DNA of 64,000 nt from Planosporangium thailandense (GCF_011947195.1 NZ_JAATVY010000005.1:62001-126000), one strand, 5' to 3'; numbered from the stretch's first letter, positions 7,128-15,552 are shown. Notes: generated by a model from the letters alone, not told the origin. Numbers and translations: made by a program.

Positions 7128-8335
7128 TGCCACCTCCGTGGGATCGGAAAGCGCGCCGTCACCGCGAATCCGCCCTCGTCGCGCGGTCCGACCCGCAGGG
7201 TCCCGTCGAACATCGCGGTGCGTTCGCGCATGCCGATGAGGCCGTGGCCACCGACGGCCCCGGCGTGGGACGTGGCGCCGGTCCGACCGGCGGGCAGCGC
7301 GACGGTGGCTGCTTCGCGGCCCGGCCCGTCGTCGGTCACCTCGACGGTCACGGCGTCCGCGGCGTAGCGGATGGACACGTCGGCGTGGCTGCCCGGGGCG
7401 TGCCGCAGCACGTTGCTGAGAGCTTCCTGCAGGACGCGGTACGCCGAGACGTCGAGCGCGCGGTGCAGTTCGGCGGGCTGTCCGTCCACCCGCAGCGTGA
7501 CGGACAGGCCGGCCGCGCGTACGTCGGCGATCAGATCCTCGGCCCGGGCCAGGGACGGCGCCGGCGCCGCGGGCGCGGCCGTACCCGATTCGCGCATGAT
7601 CCCGACGAGCGAGCGCAGCTCCTCGACCGACTGACGCCCGAGCCGTTCCAGCCCGAGCATCACCTCGCGCTCGGCGGGCCGGGTCTCCAGGACGTCGTTC
7701 AGTTGCCGGCGCAGTCCGCCGATCTGCAACGTCATGACGCTGACCGAGTGGGCGACCGCGTCGTGGATCTCGCGGGCGATGCGGGTGCGCTCCTCGATCA
7801 CGGCGGCCTGCGCCACCGTCTCCCGCTGGGCGTCCAGCGCCGCGGTCATCTCGATCAGCGTCCGGCTGCGCTCCTGCTCCCGCCGTACCAGAGCACCGCT
7901 CCACCAGGCGGCCACGAAGATCAGTGGGAAGAACATGTTCATCCAGGAGAAGCCGTCGCGGACGGTGTCCGAGGCGGCGAAGATGACCATGGCGGCGGCG
8001 AGCCCCCAGCGTGACCGGCGCGCGGGCTCGGCGTACCCGGCCCAGCCGACCGCGACGAGGGTCGAGATCAACCCGGTCCCGCCGGGGCCGGGGATGTCGA
8101 GCAGGATGCCGACGGGGTAGAAGCCGGCGACCATGACCGCGCCGGCCGCCGGCCACCAGCGGGCGAGGATCAGCCCCGCCGGAACCCACGCGGCGACCGC
8201 GACCAGGTGCACCGGGGTCGGGTCGAAGCGTGCGTCCGAAAGGGCCTCGACGACGGCGAGCACCGCAAAAGCCGGCGGCAACAGCCAGGCCAGGCGGCGG
8301 AGGTCACGACGTCGAGGTGTACGCACGCCGTACAC
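7124..8335 (-). CDS. NarL-type sensor histidine kinase (HisKA_3)
   Basis: 403 residues. About five or six membrane helices lie in residues 15-150, followed by a dimerisation domain with the phospho-His191 in AREIHDAVAHSVSVM. A C-terminal ATPase has its N-box in LQEALSNVLRHAPG, DDGPGRE, and GGHGLIGMRERTA. There is no large periplasmic loop, so it probably senses membrane or cytoplasmic signals. It is the first gene of the operon with the response regulator. GTG 8335 lies inside a 21-base palindrome (8316-8336), so transcription may start close to or at the start codon. Confidence 0.92.
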   Translation of the reverse strand: MYGVRTPRRRDLRRLAWLLPPAFAVLAVVEALSDARFDPTPVHLVAVAAWVPAGLILARWWPAAGAVMVAGFYPVGILLDIPGPGGTGLISTLVAVGWAGYAEPARRSRWGLAAAMVIFAASDTVRDGFSWMNMFFPLIFVAAWWSGALVRREQERSRTLIEMTAALDAQRETVAQAAVIEERTRIAREIHDAVAHSVSVMTLQIGGLRRQLNDVLETRPAEREVMLGLERLGRQSVEELRSLVGIMRESGTAAPAAPAPSLARAEDLIADVRAAGLSVTLRVDGQPAELHRALDVSAYRVLQEALSNVLRHAPGSHADVSIRYAADAVTVEVTDDGPGREAATVALPAGRTGATSHAGAVGGHGLIGMRERTAMFDGTLRVGPRDEGGFAVTARFPIPRRWQ

Positions 8336-8336
8336 C
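8316..8336. promoter_or_regulatory. Palindrome over the kinase start codon
   Basis: GGTGTACG, five bases, CGTACACC: perfect 8-bp arms covering the kinase GTG. Such a site at a start codon fits an autoregulatory operator for a NarL-type dimer. It could instead be chance. Confidence 0.4.
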
Positions 8337-8534
8337 CTAGGGGCGCCGGGTTGCCGAGCGTGATCCGTCGGACGACGGAGATCCGGGCAGCCGTTCTCCG
8401 TCGTACGGGGGAGGCGAACCGGCTGCGCCGCGACGGAGGTGCGCTGAGTGGGCCGCTCGGCACGATCGTCTGTGTCGCCGACCGGCGGCGCCGACCGTCA
8501 CGGTCCGGCCCTATCCCCGAAAGGACCTCACACC

Positions 8535-9263
8535 ATGGCCACCAGCCAGTTCGCCGTCACCGCCACCGCCGACACCGACACCGACACCGACACCGCGGAC
8601 GTCACGACGCCCGCCGGCACCCGCACGCGTGGCGCGCTGCGCCTGCTCGCCGGGGTCGCGCTCGTGGCCGGGCCGGTCCTGTTCGCCGCCGGCATGGCGA
8701 CCTCACCCGAGGCGGCGAGCGCCTCCGACGCCGACTACATCGCCTCCCTGGCCCGGGACGCGACACAGACCCAGGTGTCCGCCCTGTTCCTGCACTACGC
8801 CAATCTGCTGATCGGCCTCGGCATCCTGGCGGCGCCGGCCCTCGTACGCGGCCGGCGCGGCTTCTGGCCGGCGCTCATCGGGGCGGTACTCGCCGCCATC
8901 GGGTTCGCGAACCTCTCCGGCACGCTGCTGAGCGACTGGTGGAACCTCTCGGCCGGCACCCACCTCTCGTCGGACCAGGCGGTGGCCGTGTTCCACGGCT
9001 TCAAGCAGGCGTCGCTGCTGGGCCCGTGGAACGCCACCACCCCGTTCAACCTGATCGGCCCCGTGCTCGTCCTCGTCGGGCTCGCCCGGGCGGGCGTCGT
9101 GCGGTGGTGGACGGTGCCGCTGCTGGTCGCCGGCGTGATCGGTCTGATGGTGATCCCGCCGAGCCTGCCGCAGGTCACCGCGGCGGCCGTACTCGTGGGC
9201 TTCTCGCCGCTGGCCCTCATCGGCGCGCGCCTCGTGGGGCGCTACCGCGCCGGCACGGTCTGA
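8535..9263 (+). CDS. Integral membrane protein of unknown function
   Basis: 242 residues. ATG 8535 follows GAAAGGACC. The N-terminus has an Asp-Thr repeat (TADTDTDTDTADV, encoded by a GACACC microsatellite). About six hydrophobic segments follow, including LRLLAGVALVAGPVLFAAGM, YANLLIGLGILAAPALV, WPALIGAVLAAIGFANLSG and WTVPLLVAGVIGLMVIPP. I do not recognise a named family. It is divergent from the two-component operon across about 200 bases, which is a typical target position for a NarL-type system. Confidence 0.8.
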   Translation: MATSQFAVTATADTDTDTDTADVTTPAGTRTRGALRLLAGVALVAGPVLFAAGMATSPEAASASDADYIASLARDATQTQVSALFLHYANLLIGLGILAAPALVRGRRGFWPALIGAVLAAIGFANLSGTLLSDWWNLSAGTHLSSDQAVAVFHGFKQASLLGPWNATTPFNLIGPVLVLVGLARAGVVRWWTVPLLVAGVIGLMVIPPSLPQVTAAAVLVGFSPLALIGARLVGRYRAGTV

Positions 9264-9280
9264 CACGCTGACCGCACAAC

Positions 9281-9310
9281 GGGCCCGCCACCCCGCCGGG
9301 TGGCGGGCCC
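9281..9310. terminator. Bidirectional terminator between convergent genes
   Basis: GGGCCCGCCACCC, loop CGCC, then the exact complement (13-bp stem). It lies between the membrane-protein stop (9263) and the stop of the DksA/TraR gene on the other strand (9318). Confidence 0.85.
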
Positions 9311-9317
9311 GGACACG

Positions 9318-9695
9318 TCAGGACGCGCAGCGGATGCAGGTCCGCGCCGCCGGTCGCGCGGCCAGCCGCTCGGCCGCGATCGGCTGCCCGCAGCGCTCGC
9401 ACCGGCCGTACGTACCCGCGTCGAGCTGCTCGAACGCCCGGTCCAGGTCGGCCAGGCGCTCGCGGGCCCGGGTGAGCAGGGCCGCCACCTGGGCGCGTTC
9501 GAAGGCGATGGTCGCGCCCTCAGGGTCGTGCTCGTCGTCGGTGGCCACCGAGGTCGAGGCCTCGATGATTCCGCCGAGGTCGCGGGTGAGCGCGGCGACC
9601 TGGGCGACGGTGCTCGCCCGCTCCTCGGTGAGCCGGTCCCGCAGCAGCGCCCGCTCGGAGTCGGACAGCGGAGCGCCGGACGTCGGTTCGTTCAT
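9318..9695 (-). CDS. DksA/TraR-family zinc-finger protein
   Basis: 125 residues. A helical N-terminal two-thirds rich in charged residues leads to a C4 zinc finger: Cys99 and Cys102 (GRCERCG) with Cys120 and Cys123 (CIRC). AGTYGRCERCG is characteristic of the DksA/TraR C-terminus. Relatives bind RNA polymerase in the secondary channel, or are general stress proteins of the YocK type. The length fits the short actinobacterial forms. It is alone on its strand next to a universal stress protein, supporting a stress role. Confidence 0.88.
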   Translation of the reverse strand: MNEPTSGAPLSDSERALLRDRLTEERASTVAQVAALTRDLGGIIEASTSVATDDEHDPEGATIAFERAQVAALLTRARERLADLDRAFEQLDAGTYGRCERCGQPIAAERLAARPAARTCIRCAS

Positions 9696-9732
9696 CTGAC
9701 GATCTTCGCGCAGTGGATGGCGGACCCGTACC

Positions 9733-10236
9733 TCACCCGCGCGCCGACCGGTGGTCCCGGACCACCACCACCGGGCAGGGCGCCCGTTGGATCAGGTCCC
9801 GGGACGTACTGCCCAGCAGCAGTTCGCTGAGGGCCCGGTGGCCGTGTGTGCCCACGACGACGGCCGGGCTGTCGCGCTCCCTCGCCAGGCGGATGAGCGT
9901 GTCGGAGACGGTGGCGTCGTCGGCGACGACCAGGCTCTCCGCGTCGAGGCCGGCCGCTCTGGCCAGGGTCGCACCGTGCTGTGCGGTGCGCTCCGCGGCT
10001 TCGTACGCCGCCTGGTCGAGTTCGAACCCGGCGCGGACGTCCAGGACGGTGGGTGGCTCCTCGAGTGCGGCGATGGGCTGCGTCGCCCGTTCGAAGGCCC
10101 GGCCCGCCTCCCACACCACGACGACGAGGACGTGGTGCCGGAAGAGCAGGGCCGCTGTCTCGCGGAGCGCGTGTTCGGCGGCCGGCGTGCCGTCGTAACC
10201 GACGATGACGGGGCCAGAACTCATGGCAGTTGTCAC
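9733..10236 (-). CDS. Universal stress protein (UspA family)
   Basis: 167 residues, one Usp domain. It opens with VIVGYDGTPAAEHALRE, and the ATP-binding motif near the end is GTHGHRALSELLLGSTS. The ending CPVVVVRDH is typical. Either the GTG at 10236 or the ATG at 10224 could be the start; neither has a strong ribosome-binding site. It lies 37 bases upstream of the DksA/TraR gene on the same strand and may be co-transcribed with it. Function: ATP-binding stress protein, client unknown. Confidence 0.9.
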   Translation of the reverse strand: MTTAMSSGPVIVGYDGTPAAEHALRETAALLFRHHVLVVVVWEAGRAFERATQPIAALEEPPTVLDVRAGFELDQAAYEAAERTAQHGATLARAAGLDAESLVVADDATVSDTLIRLARERDSPAVVVGTHGHRALSELLLGSTSRDLIQRAPCPVVVVRDHRSARG

Positions 10237-10319
10237 GTTACGCCTGCGCCCGAACCGGCCTCCGGTGCCGCGACCGGCGCGCGCTATTGTTGAGCATTCA
10301 ATAACTTGGAGTGCCTGAC

Positions 10320-11012
10320 GTGATCACTGTCGAAATCTGGTCCGATGTCGTCTGCCCGTGGTGCTACATCGGCAAGCGTCGGTTCGAGCGCGCGCTCGAG
10401 AGCTTTCCGGGGGAGGTCACGACCGTATGGCGTAGCTTCCAGCTCGATCCGGAGGCGCCGGCCCACGAGGACCGTCCGCTCGTCGAGTCGTTCGCGGCTC
10501 GCAAGGGGCTGTCGGAGAGCCAGGTCCGCGCCATGTTCGCGCAGGTGACCGAGGTTGCCGCCGGCGAGGGGCTGGCGTACGACTTCGACCGGGTCCGCGC
10601 CGCCAACACGCTCGACGCGCACCGCCTGCTCCACTTCGCGCGGGCGTTCGGCGCGCAGGGTGAGCTCAAGGAGCGGCTGCTGCGGGCGTACTTCACCGAG
10701 GGTGAGCAGGTGGGCGATCTCGAGGTGCTCGCGCGGCTCGCCGGCGAGGTCGGCCTCGACGCGGCGCAGGCGCGCACGGCGCTCGAGAGCGGGGCGTACG
10801 CCGACGGGGTACACGAGGACTTCCGCACCGCGCGGGAGTTCGGCATCACCAGTGTGCCGTTCTTCGTCTTCGACCGGCGGTTCGCGGTCTCCGGCGCGCA
10901 GCCGGTCGAGGTGTTCACGCGGGCGCTCGAGGCCGCGGCGGCGGAGGCGTCCACCGTGGACGCCACCGACGCCGACGGCCGGGCGTGCGACGACGACAGT
11001 TGCGCGGTCTGA
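10320..11012 (+). CDS. DsbA-family oxidoreductase (FrnE-like)
   Basis: 230 residues. Thioredoxin fold with an inserted helical domain. The redox motif is Cys-Pro-Trp-Cys (DVVCPWCYIGKRRFE) near the N-terminus, and the cis-Pro loop is GITSVPFFVFD. No signal peptide is present, so it is cytoplasmic, as in the FrnE group of disulfide isomerases and 2-hydroxychromene-2-carboxylate isomerase relatives. GTG 10320 has GGAG 8 bases upstream; the GTG at 10311 sits on that site and is less likely. A short dyad TTGA-GCAT-TCAA (10290-10301) precedes it and may be an operator. Confidence 0.9.
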   Translation: MITVEIWSDVVCPWCYIGKRRFERALESFPGEVTTVWRSFQLDPEAPAHEDRPLVESFAARKGLSESQVRAMFAQVTEVAAGEGLAYDFDRVRAANTLDAHRLLHFARAFGAQGELKERLLRAYFTEGEQVGDLEVLARLAGEVGLDAAQARTALESGAYADGVHEDFRTAREFGITSVPFFVFDRRFAVSGAQPVEVFTRALEAAAAEASTVDATDADGRACDDDSCAV

Positions 11013-11014
11013 GC

Positions 11015-11488
11015 TCAGCCCTGCTCGGCCACCCACGCGCGGGCCGCGGCCTCGATCTCCTCGGCCGACACGTCCCGGTCGTGCCGCGCCACGCACCAGC
11101 GGATACCGAACGGGCAGCGCACGACGCCCATCCGGTCACCGGAGAAGGCGTCCTGCAGCGGCGTCACGACCGTCGCGCCGCCGGCGACGAGCCTTTCGAA
11201 CACCGCGTCGACATCGGCTGTCCAGTACGTGATCGTGAAGTTGTTGCCCTCCGGCGGCGGCGCGAGGAGACCGTAGCCGGGTGACGCCTCGCCCAGTTCG
11301 AAGACGCACCCGCCCAGCCGGATCGCGGCGTGCATGACGGTGCCGTCGGGCATGGTCGCCCTGGTCAGAAGCTCGGCGCCCAGCGTCTCCCGGTAGAACT
11401 CGATCGCCTTCGCGCAGTCGTTCACCGCGAAGTAGGTCACGAGTCGCTGGCTGCCGGGCGGGGCGACGGTCGCAGAATTGTCAGTCAT
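11015..11488 (-). CDS. VOC-family (glyoxalase/bleomycin-resistance fold) protein
   Basis: 157 residues with two beta-alpha-beta-beta-beta modules: VTYFAVNDCAKAIEFYRETL at the start and TYWTADVDAVFERLVAGGAT in the second half. DPFGIRW-type wording (CPFGIRWCVARH) is seen in the PhnB-like subgroup. The substrate cannot be told. ATG 11488 was chosen because upstream in-frame sequence overlaps the divergent AraC gene. The two starts are about 20 bases apart, so they share a promoter region and may be co-regulated. Confidence 0.85.
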   Translation of the reverse strand: MTDNSATVAPPGSQRLVTYFAVNDCAKAIEFYRETLGAELLTRATMPDGTVMHAAIRLGGCVFELGEASPGYGLLAPPPEGNNFTITYWTADVDAVFERLVAGGATVVTPLQDAFSGDRMGVVRCPFGIRWCVARHDRDVSAEEIEAAARAWVAEQG

Positions 11489-11507
11489 GTGCGCCATGCT
11501 GACGGGC

Positions 11508-12356
11508 ATGGGGACGACCGGGCTTGGACAAACGCGACACGCGGCGACGACCAGTGAGTACGGGATTCTCGGCGGCCGGGGCGCGGACTTCCGGCTCGAC
11601 CGGGTGCCCGCCGCCGCCGACCTCGCCGACCTGGTCGAGCGGCACTGGCTGGTCAGTTGGCGACTGCCCGCGGGCCGGCGCGGCTCGGTCACGCTGTTGC
11701 CGCACCCGTGCGTCAACCTGGTCTTCGACCGGGGTGTGGTCGCGGTCGCCGGGGCGGGCGGCGAGCGCTTCACCTACGAGTACGAAGGTGCGGGGCGGGT
11801 CTTCGGCGTCAAGTTCCGGCCGGGCGGTTTCCTGCCGTTCCTGGCCGGTCCGGTGTCGCGCCTGACCGGCCGGTCGTTCCCGCTGGCGACCCTGTGGGGC
11901 GCGGCCGACTCGCGGCGCTTCGCCGACGACCTGGCGGCGAGCGACGACCTCGACGACCTCGTCGCGGTCGCCGAGCGGCACCTGCGGGCCCACTGGCCGC
12001 AGCCCGATCCCGAGGTCGCCGTGGTCGGCCGGATCGTCCACGCGCTGCTGCACGACCGGTCGGTCCGCCGGGTCGACGACGTGAGCGCCCGGTTCGGCGT
12101 CTCGCCACGCTCGCTGCAACGGCTGTTCCAGCGGTACGTCGGGGTCAGCCCCAAGTGGGTGCTGCAGCGGTACCGGTTGCACGAGGCCGCCGCCCGCCTC
12201 GCCGAGGGCACGGCCGGCACGTGGGCCGAGGTCGCCGCCGACCTGGGCTACTTCGACCAGTCGCACTTCATCCGCGACTTCACCCGCGCCGTCGGGATGA
12301 CCCCGGTGGCGTACGCGACCGCCTGTGCGCAGGGACGGGCGCCGGTGAGCGCCTGA
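11508..12356 (+). CDS. AraC-family transcriptional regulator
   Basis: About 282 residues. An N-terminal domain (DUF6597-like, with HWLVSWRLPAG and RVFGVKFRPGGFLPFL) precedes a C-terminal pair of HTH motifs: VDDVSARFGVSPRSLQRLFQ and WAEVAADLGYFDQSHFIRDF, then GMTPVAYA. Starts at 11478, 11496 and 11508 are all possible; the first would overlap the VOC gene. The divergent arrangement suggests it regulates the VOC gene and itself. Effector unknown. Confidence 0.88.
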   Translation: MGTTGLGQTRHAATTSEYGILGGRGADFRLDRVPAAADLADLVERHWLVSWRLPAGRRGSVTLLPHPCVNLVFDRGVVAVAGAGGERFTYEYEGAGRVFGVKFRPGGFLPFLAGPVSRLTGRSFPLATLWGAADSRRFADDLAASDDLDDLVAVAERHLRAHWPQPDPEVAVVGRIVHALLHDRSVRRVDDVSARFGVSPRSLQRLFQRYVGVSPKWVLQRYRLHEAAARLAEGTAGTWAEVAADLGYFDQSHFIRDFTRAVGMTPVAYATACAQGRAPVSA

Positions 12357-12357
12357 C

Positions 12358-13233
12358 TCAGGAGGCTGCCGCCGCCGGCTCCGGCCAGTACCGCTCGAGG
12401 TCGGCGGCGAGCGATCGGAGGTACCCGGCCGACTCGGTCGGGTCGAGCGCCGCGCTCTGCAGCGCCGCGAACAGCGCGGCATACCGCGTGATGTCGTCCG
12501 GTGCGGCGAAGAAGGCGTCCCCGGCCGGGCACTCGACACGTACGAGGGGCCGGCTCCCGGCGGCCCGGAAGTCGTACATCATGAAGCCGGTGCTGGCGAA
12601 GACGGGCAACGGCCGGCCGATGGGGATCACGCGCAGGTCGAGCCGGGGCAGGCGCCGCGCCCGGACCGCCAGCGACAGGATCTGGTGGCGGACCGCCTCC
12701 ACCGGCGCCACGGCAAGCAGGAGCGCCCGGGCGTCGAGGACGACCTCGTACCGGACACCGTCCACGGTGGTCAGTACCTCCTGGCGGCGCATCCACGCGT
12801 CGGCCCGGGCGTCGGGATCGCTGTCGCCGGTCGCCTGGGCGACCGCCCGGGCGTACTCGCGGGTCCGCAACAGACCGGGCAACTGGACCGGCTGGTGATG
12901 GCGGATCCGGGCCGTCCCGAACCCCGGTGCGGCGCCCGGGTCGGGGTGCCCGTCGTCGCGGCCGGTTCGCACGATCCAGGCGCCCTCGCCGTTGTCGGCC
13001 GCTGTCGCGCCGAGCAGTTCGGCCCGCAGTTCGCCGTCCGCGCCGTACACCGCGAGCAGGTCCGCGACGTCGCTGACGGTGATGCTGTGCAGGCCGCCCT
13101 CGGCTCGCGAGACCTTCGACTGGGACCAGCCGAGCGTCCGAGCGACCTGGTCGCCGGACATGCCGGCGGCGACGCGCAGCCGGCGAAGCTCGGCCCCGAC
13201 CCTTGCCCGCGCGGCGGTGGCCTCCGGTGGCAC
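12358..13233 (-). CDS. XRE-family regulator with DUF5753 (Scr1-like)
   Basis: 291 residues. HTH at about 12-65 (LRRLRVAAGMSGDQVARTLG then WSQSKVSRAEGG), followed by a DUF5753 domain with VQLPGLLRTREYARAV and VVLDARALLLAV. In actinobacteria such genes usually sit beside a small DUF397 gene; none is present here. A 9-bp inverted repeat CTTACCCAC/GTGGGTAAG (13242-13250 and 13290-13298) brackets its promoter and may be an autoregulatory site. Confidence 0.88.
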   Translation of the reverse strand: MPPEATAARARVGAELRRLRVAAGMSGDQVARTLGWSQSKVSRAEGGLHSITVSDVADLLAVYGADGELRAELLGATAADNGEGAWIVRTGRDDGHPDPGAAPGFGTARIRHHQPVQLPGLLRTREYARAVAQATGDSDPDARADAWMRRQEVLTTVDGVRYEVVLDARALLLAVAPVEAVRHQILSLAVRARRLPRLDLRVIPIGRPLPVFASTGFMMYDFRAAGSRPLVRVECPAGDAFFAAPDDITRYAALFAALQSAALDPTESAGYLRSLAADLERYWPEPAAAAS

Positions 13234-13402
13234 GGCGCCTCCTTACCCACGCATGCATGAAACTGCTTGAGGCTAGCAGGGCAGAAGGTGGGTAAGAGTT
13301 TGATTCCGAGCATTTTGCCGATTCGTCGTGTGCGCACAGCAGCCGGGAAGTGTCCGGAAAAGAAGTGCATACTTCGACACAGCCCGGGTAGGCCCGGCGG
13401 CC

Positions 13403-14329
13403 GTGATCAGATGGCGTCTCTTGTTGACAGGTGTGGCGTTGACCGCGGGAGTGAGCGCCGCGGTCGTCGTCGTCGACCCGTTCACGCTCCAGCGCGCGCC
13501 CGGGCGCGAAGCGGCGCCGCGACCGTCCCCTCTGAACGCGCTCGTCGTACCCGTGCAGACCCCGTCGGCCAGCCCCACGGCGGCCCTGTCGGCGGTCCGA
13601 TCCCCGCAGGAACAGCGGCAGCAGAACGAGGCCGCGTTGACCGCGGCGCTGCAGAAGTACGACGAAGACACCTATGCCGATCTCGCGGTGACGGTGGTGG
13701 ATCGCAGGACCGGCCGTACCTTCAGCTTCAACGGGCAGCGGCCGTTCGAGACCGCCAGCACCGTCAAGGTGGACATCCTCGCGACGCTGCTGTTGCAGGC
13801 ACAGCGCGCCGGGCGGACGCTCACGTCGTCGGAGAAGAGCCTCGCCAGGTCCATGATCGAGGAGAGCGACAACGACGCGGCGACCGCGCTGTGGAAGAAG
13901 ACGGGGGGCATCTCCGGCAGCGCCGGTGTATTCGGTCTGATCGCCACCACGCCCGGCGCGCGCGGCAAGTGGGGAGTCACCACCACGACGACGGAGGACC
14001 GGGCCAGGCTGATCGACACCCTCGCCGATCCGGCAGGCCCGGTCGCGAACGCCGACTACCTGTTCGGCCTCATGAGAAACGTCGCCGACGACCAGTCGTG
14101 GGGCATCAGCGCCGCCGCCCGCCCGAGCGAGACCGTCGCCGTGAAGAACGGCTGGATGACGAGGGACGATGACGACGGCCGATGGGAGATCAACAGCATC
14201 GGGCGGATCACCGGCGCCGACACCGACGTCACGATGGCCATCCTGTCGCGCGGCCACGCCAGCCAGCAGGCCGGCATCACCATGGTGGAGGCGGTCGCCA
14301 AGCTGGCGCGGACCTACCTGGAGTGGTGA
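13403..14329 (+). CDS. Class A beta-lactamase-like serine hydrolase, membrane anchored
   Basis: About 308 residues. An N-terminal membrane or signal helix (RWRLLLTGVALTAGVSAAVV) and a Pro/Ser linker lead to a beta-lactamase/transpeptidase-like domain. The catalytic Ser-Xaa-Xaa-Lys is in ETASTVKVDIL (about Ser119/Lys122), the SDN loop in EESDNDAA, and the KTG position reads VKNGWM. True class A enzymes have KTG there, so resistance activity is uncertain; many actinobacterial relatives are wall-associated hydrolases of unknown substrate. The frame is open from a GTG at 13328, but GTG 13403 places the hydrophobic helix at the N-terminus. Confidence 0.82.
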   Translation: MIRWRLLLTGVALTAGVSAAVVVVDPFTLQRAPGREAAPRPSPLNALVVPVQTPSASPTAALSAVRSPQEQRQQNEAALTAALQKYDEDTYADLAVTVVDRRTGRTFSFNGQRPFETASTVKVDILATLLLQAQRAGRTLTSSEKSLARSMIEESDNDAATALWKKTGGISGSAGVFGLIATTPGARGKWGVTTTTTEDRARLIDTLADPAGPVANADYLFGLMRNVADDQSWGISAAARPSETVAVKNGWMTRDDDDGRWEINSIGRITGADTDVTMAILSRGHASQQAGITMVEAVAKLARTYLEW

Positions 14330-14340
14330 TCCGGCGTACC

Positions 14341-14760
14341 TCAGCCGGTCCGCGCCGGTTGGCCGGTGTCGCGCCGCTGCATGCCCGGCCGGTCCGGGTC
14401 GATGCCCCACGAGAAGATCCGGCGCGGATGGATTCGGATCATCTCGGCGCTGGCGTACGACGCGGCGGCCGGCACGTCACGCAGCGCCTCCGCCCACCCG
14501 CGGACCTCGATGCCGCGTACCCGCCACGGGTCGAGGGAGGCGATGTCGTCCACCACGAAGGAGACCTGGCTGTTGGCTTCCACGTTCCGGAACTTGCGGC
14601 TCGCGCCGAGGTTGTAGCCGGTGATGTCGATGGTGCCGGTCTCGGCGTTGTAGCGGAATCCGACCGGGTTGTTCTGCGGTGCCCCGTCGGGGCCGACCGT
14701 GGCGAGGCGCCCGAGGCGTTGGCTCGACAGGTAGCGGTGTTCGGCTTCGGTGAAAACCAT
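14341..14760 (-). CDS. PPOX-class F420-dependent oxidoreductase
   Basis: 139 residues. A split beta-barrel protein of the pyridoxamine-5'-phosphate oxidase-like superfamily. It opens TEAEHRYLSSQRLGRLATVG, continues with APQNNPVGFRYN and the characteristic KFRNVEANSQVSFVVDD. In actinobacteria this subgroup uses F420 or flavin and is often induced by redox stress. The promoter is a MerR-type site (14773-14792) only about 13 bases upstream of the ATG, so the mRNA leader is very short or absent. Confidence 0.88.
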   Translation of the reverse strand: MVFTEAEHRYLSSQRLGRLATVGPDGAPQNNPVGFRYNAETGTIDITGYNLGASRKFRNVEANSQVSFVVDDIASLDPWRVRGIEVRGWAEALRDVPAAASYASAEMIRIHPRRIFSWGIDPDRPGMQRRDTGQPARTG

Positions 14761-14772
14761 GCCCTCAAGCCT

Positions 14773-14792
14773 TCAACCTGAAGTCAGGTTGA
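14773..14792 (-). promoter_or_regulatory. MerR/SoxR-type operator-promoter of the PPOX gene
   Basis: TCAACCTGA, two bases, TCAGGTTGA: a perfect 9-bp dyad. Read on the minus strand it sits between TTGACC (-35 position) and AAGGCT (-10 position) with a 19-base spacer. The over-long spacer filled by a dyad is the hallmark of MerR-family activation. It overlaps the last codons of the GntR gene. No MerR gene is in the window. Confidence 0.6.
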
Positions 14793-15485
14793 GGTCAAGG
14801 AGCCGTCGCAGGCGAGCGTCCGCAGCAGGTGGCGGCGCACGTTGGCGACGTGCGCCGCGGCGGTGACGCGGGCCGCCTCGGCGTCGCCCGTGGTGAGGGC
14901 CGCCACGATTCCGAGGTGGTCGTCGTACGTCGCCGCACGAAGGTCGGCCGGCGGCGCGGTACCCAGGATGCGGGGCTGCAGCGCGGGCGGGGAGATCGCC
15001 TCGACCAGGGTCGCGACCGCCTCGTTGCCGGAAAGCTCCACGATCCGCCGGTGAAGGGCGAGGTCCGCGTCGAGGAAATCGGACACGGGCGCGTCCGGCG
15101 CGCCCCGGCGGACAAGCGTCGAGAGCGCTTCGGCGTCGCCGGTCGTGATCCGTGCCGCGGCGAGCGCGGCCGCGTACGGTTCGAGCGCCGCCCGCAGGTC
15201 GAGAAGCTGGACGAGCTCGTCGTCCGGGAGGATGTCGGCGGCGAAGCCCAGCGGCCGCAGCAGCAGCGGGGTGCGCAGGCTCGACACGTACGTTCCGTCG
15301 CCCTGCCGGCTGACGAGGACGTTCATGGCGGTCAGTGAACGCACCGCCTCCCGCAGCGCGCTGCGCGACAGGCCCATCCGGTACGCCAGGTCGTCCTGAC
15401 TGGGCAGGCGGCTGCCCGGGGACAGCTCGCCCGAAGCGATCATGTGCTTGATCCGGATGACCGCCTCGTTCGCCACCGTCATCAT
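14784..15485 (-). CDS. FadR-type GntR-family regulator
   Basis: 233 residues. N-terminal winged helix (SRLPSQDDLAYRMGLSRSAL then REAVRSLTAMNVL) followed by an FCD effector domain with LDLRAALEPYAAALAA and DADLALHRRIVELSGNEA, which carries the metal-binding Asp/His residues of the family. Such regulators respond to sugar acids, lactate or other small organic acids. No catabolic operon is adjacent, so the target is not evident. Its last codons form part of the operator for the PPOX gene. Confidence 0.9.
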   Translation of the reverse strand: MMTVANEAVIRIKHMIASGELSPGSRLPSQDDLAYRMGLSRSALREAVRSLTAMNVLVSRQGDGTYVSSLRTPLLLRPLGFAADILPDDELVQLLDLRAALEPYAAALAAARITTGDAEALSTLVRRGAPDAPVSDFLDADLALHRRIVELSGNEAVATLVEAISPPALQPRILGTAPPADLRAATYDDHLGIVAALTTGDAEAARVTAAAHVANVRRHLLRTLACDGSLTST

Positions 15486-15552
15486 GTCGGCCCCTCTCCG
15501 ACGAGGCCGGCTCGACCCCGTCAGGAAGGGACGGTAGGCATCAGATGTTTCG

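Noticed and set aside
13403-14329. True class A beta-lactamase conferring resistance
   Set aside because: SxxK and SDN are present but the KTG triad position reads KNG and the protein has a membrane anchor, so I kept the broader serine-hydrolase call.
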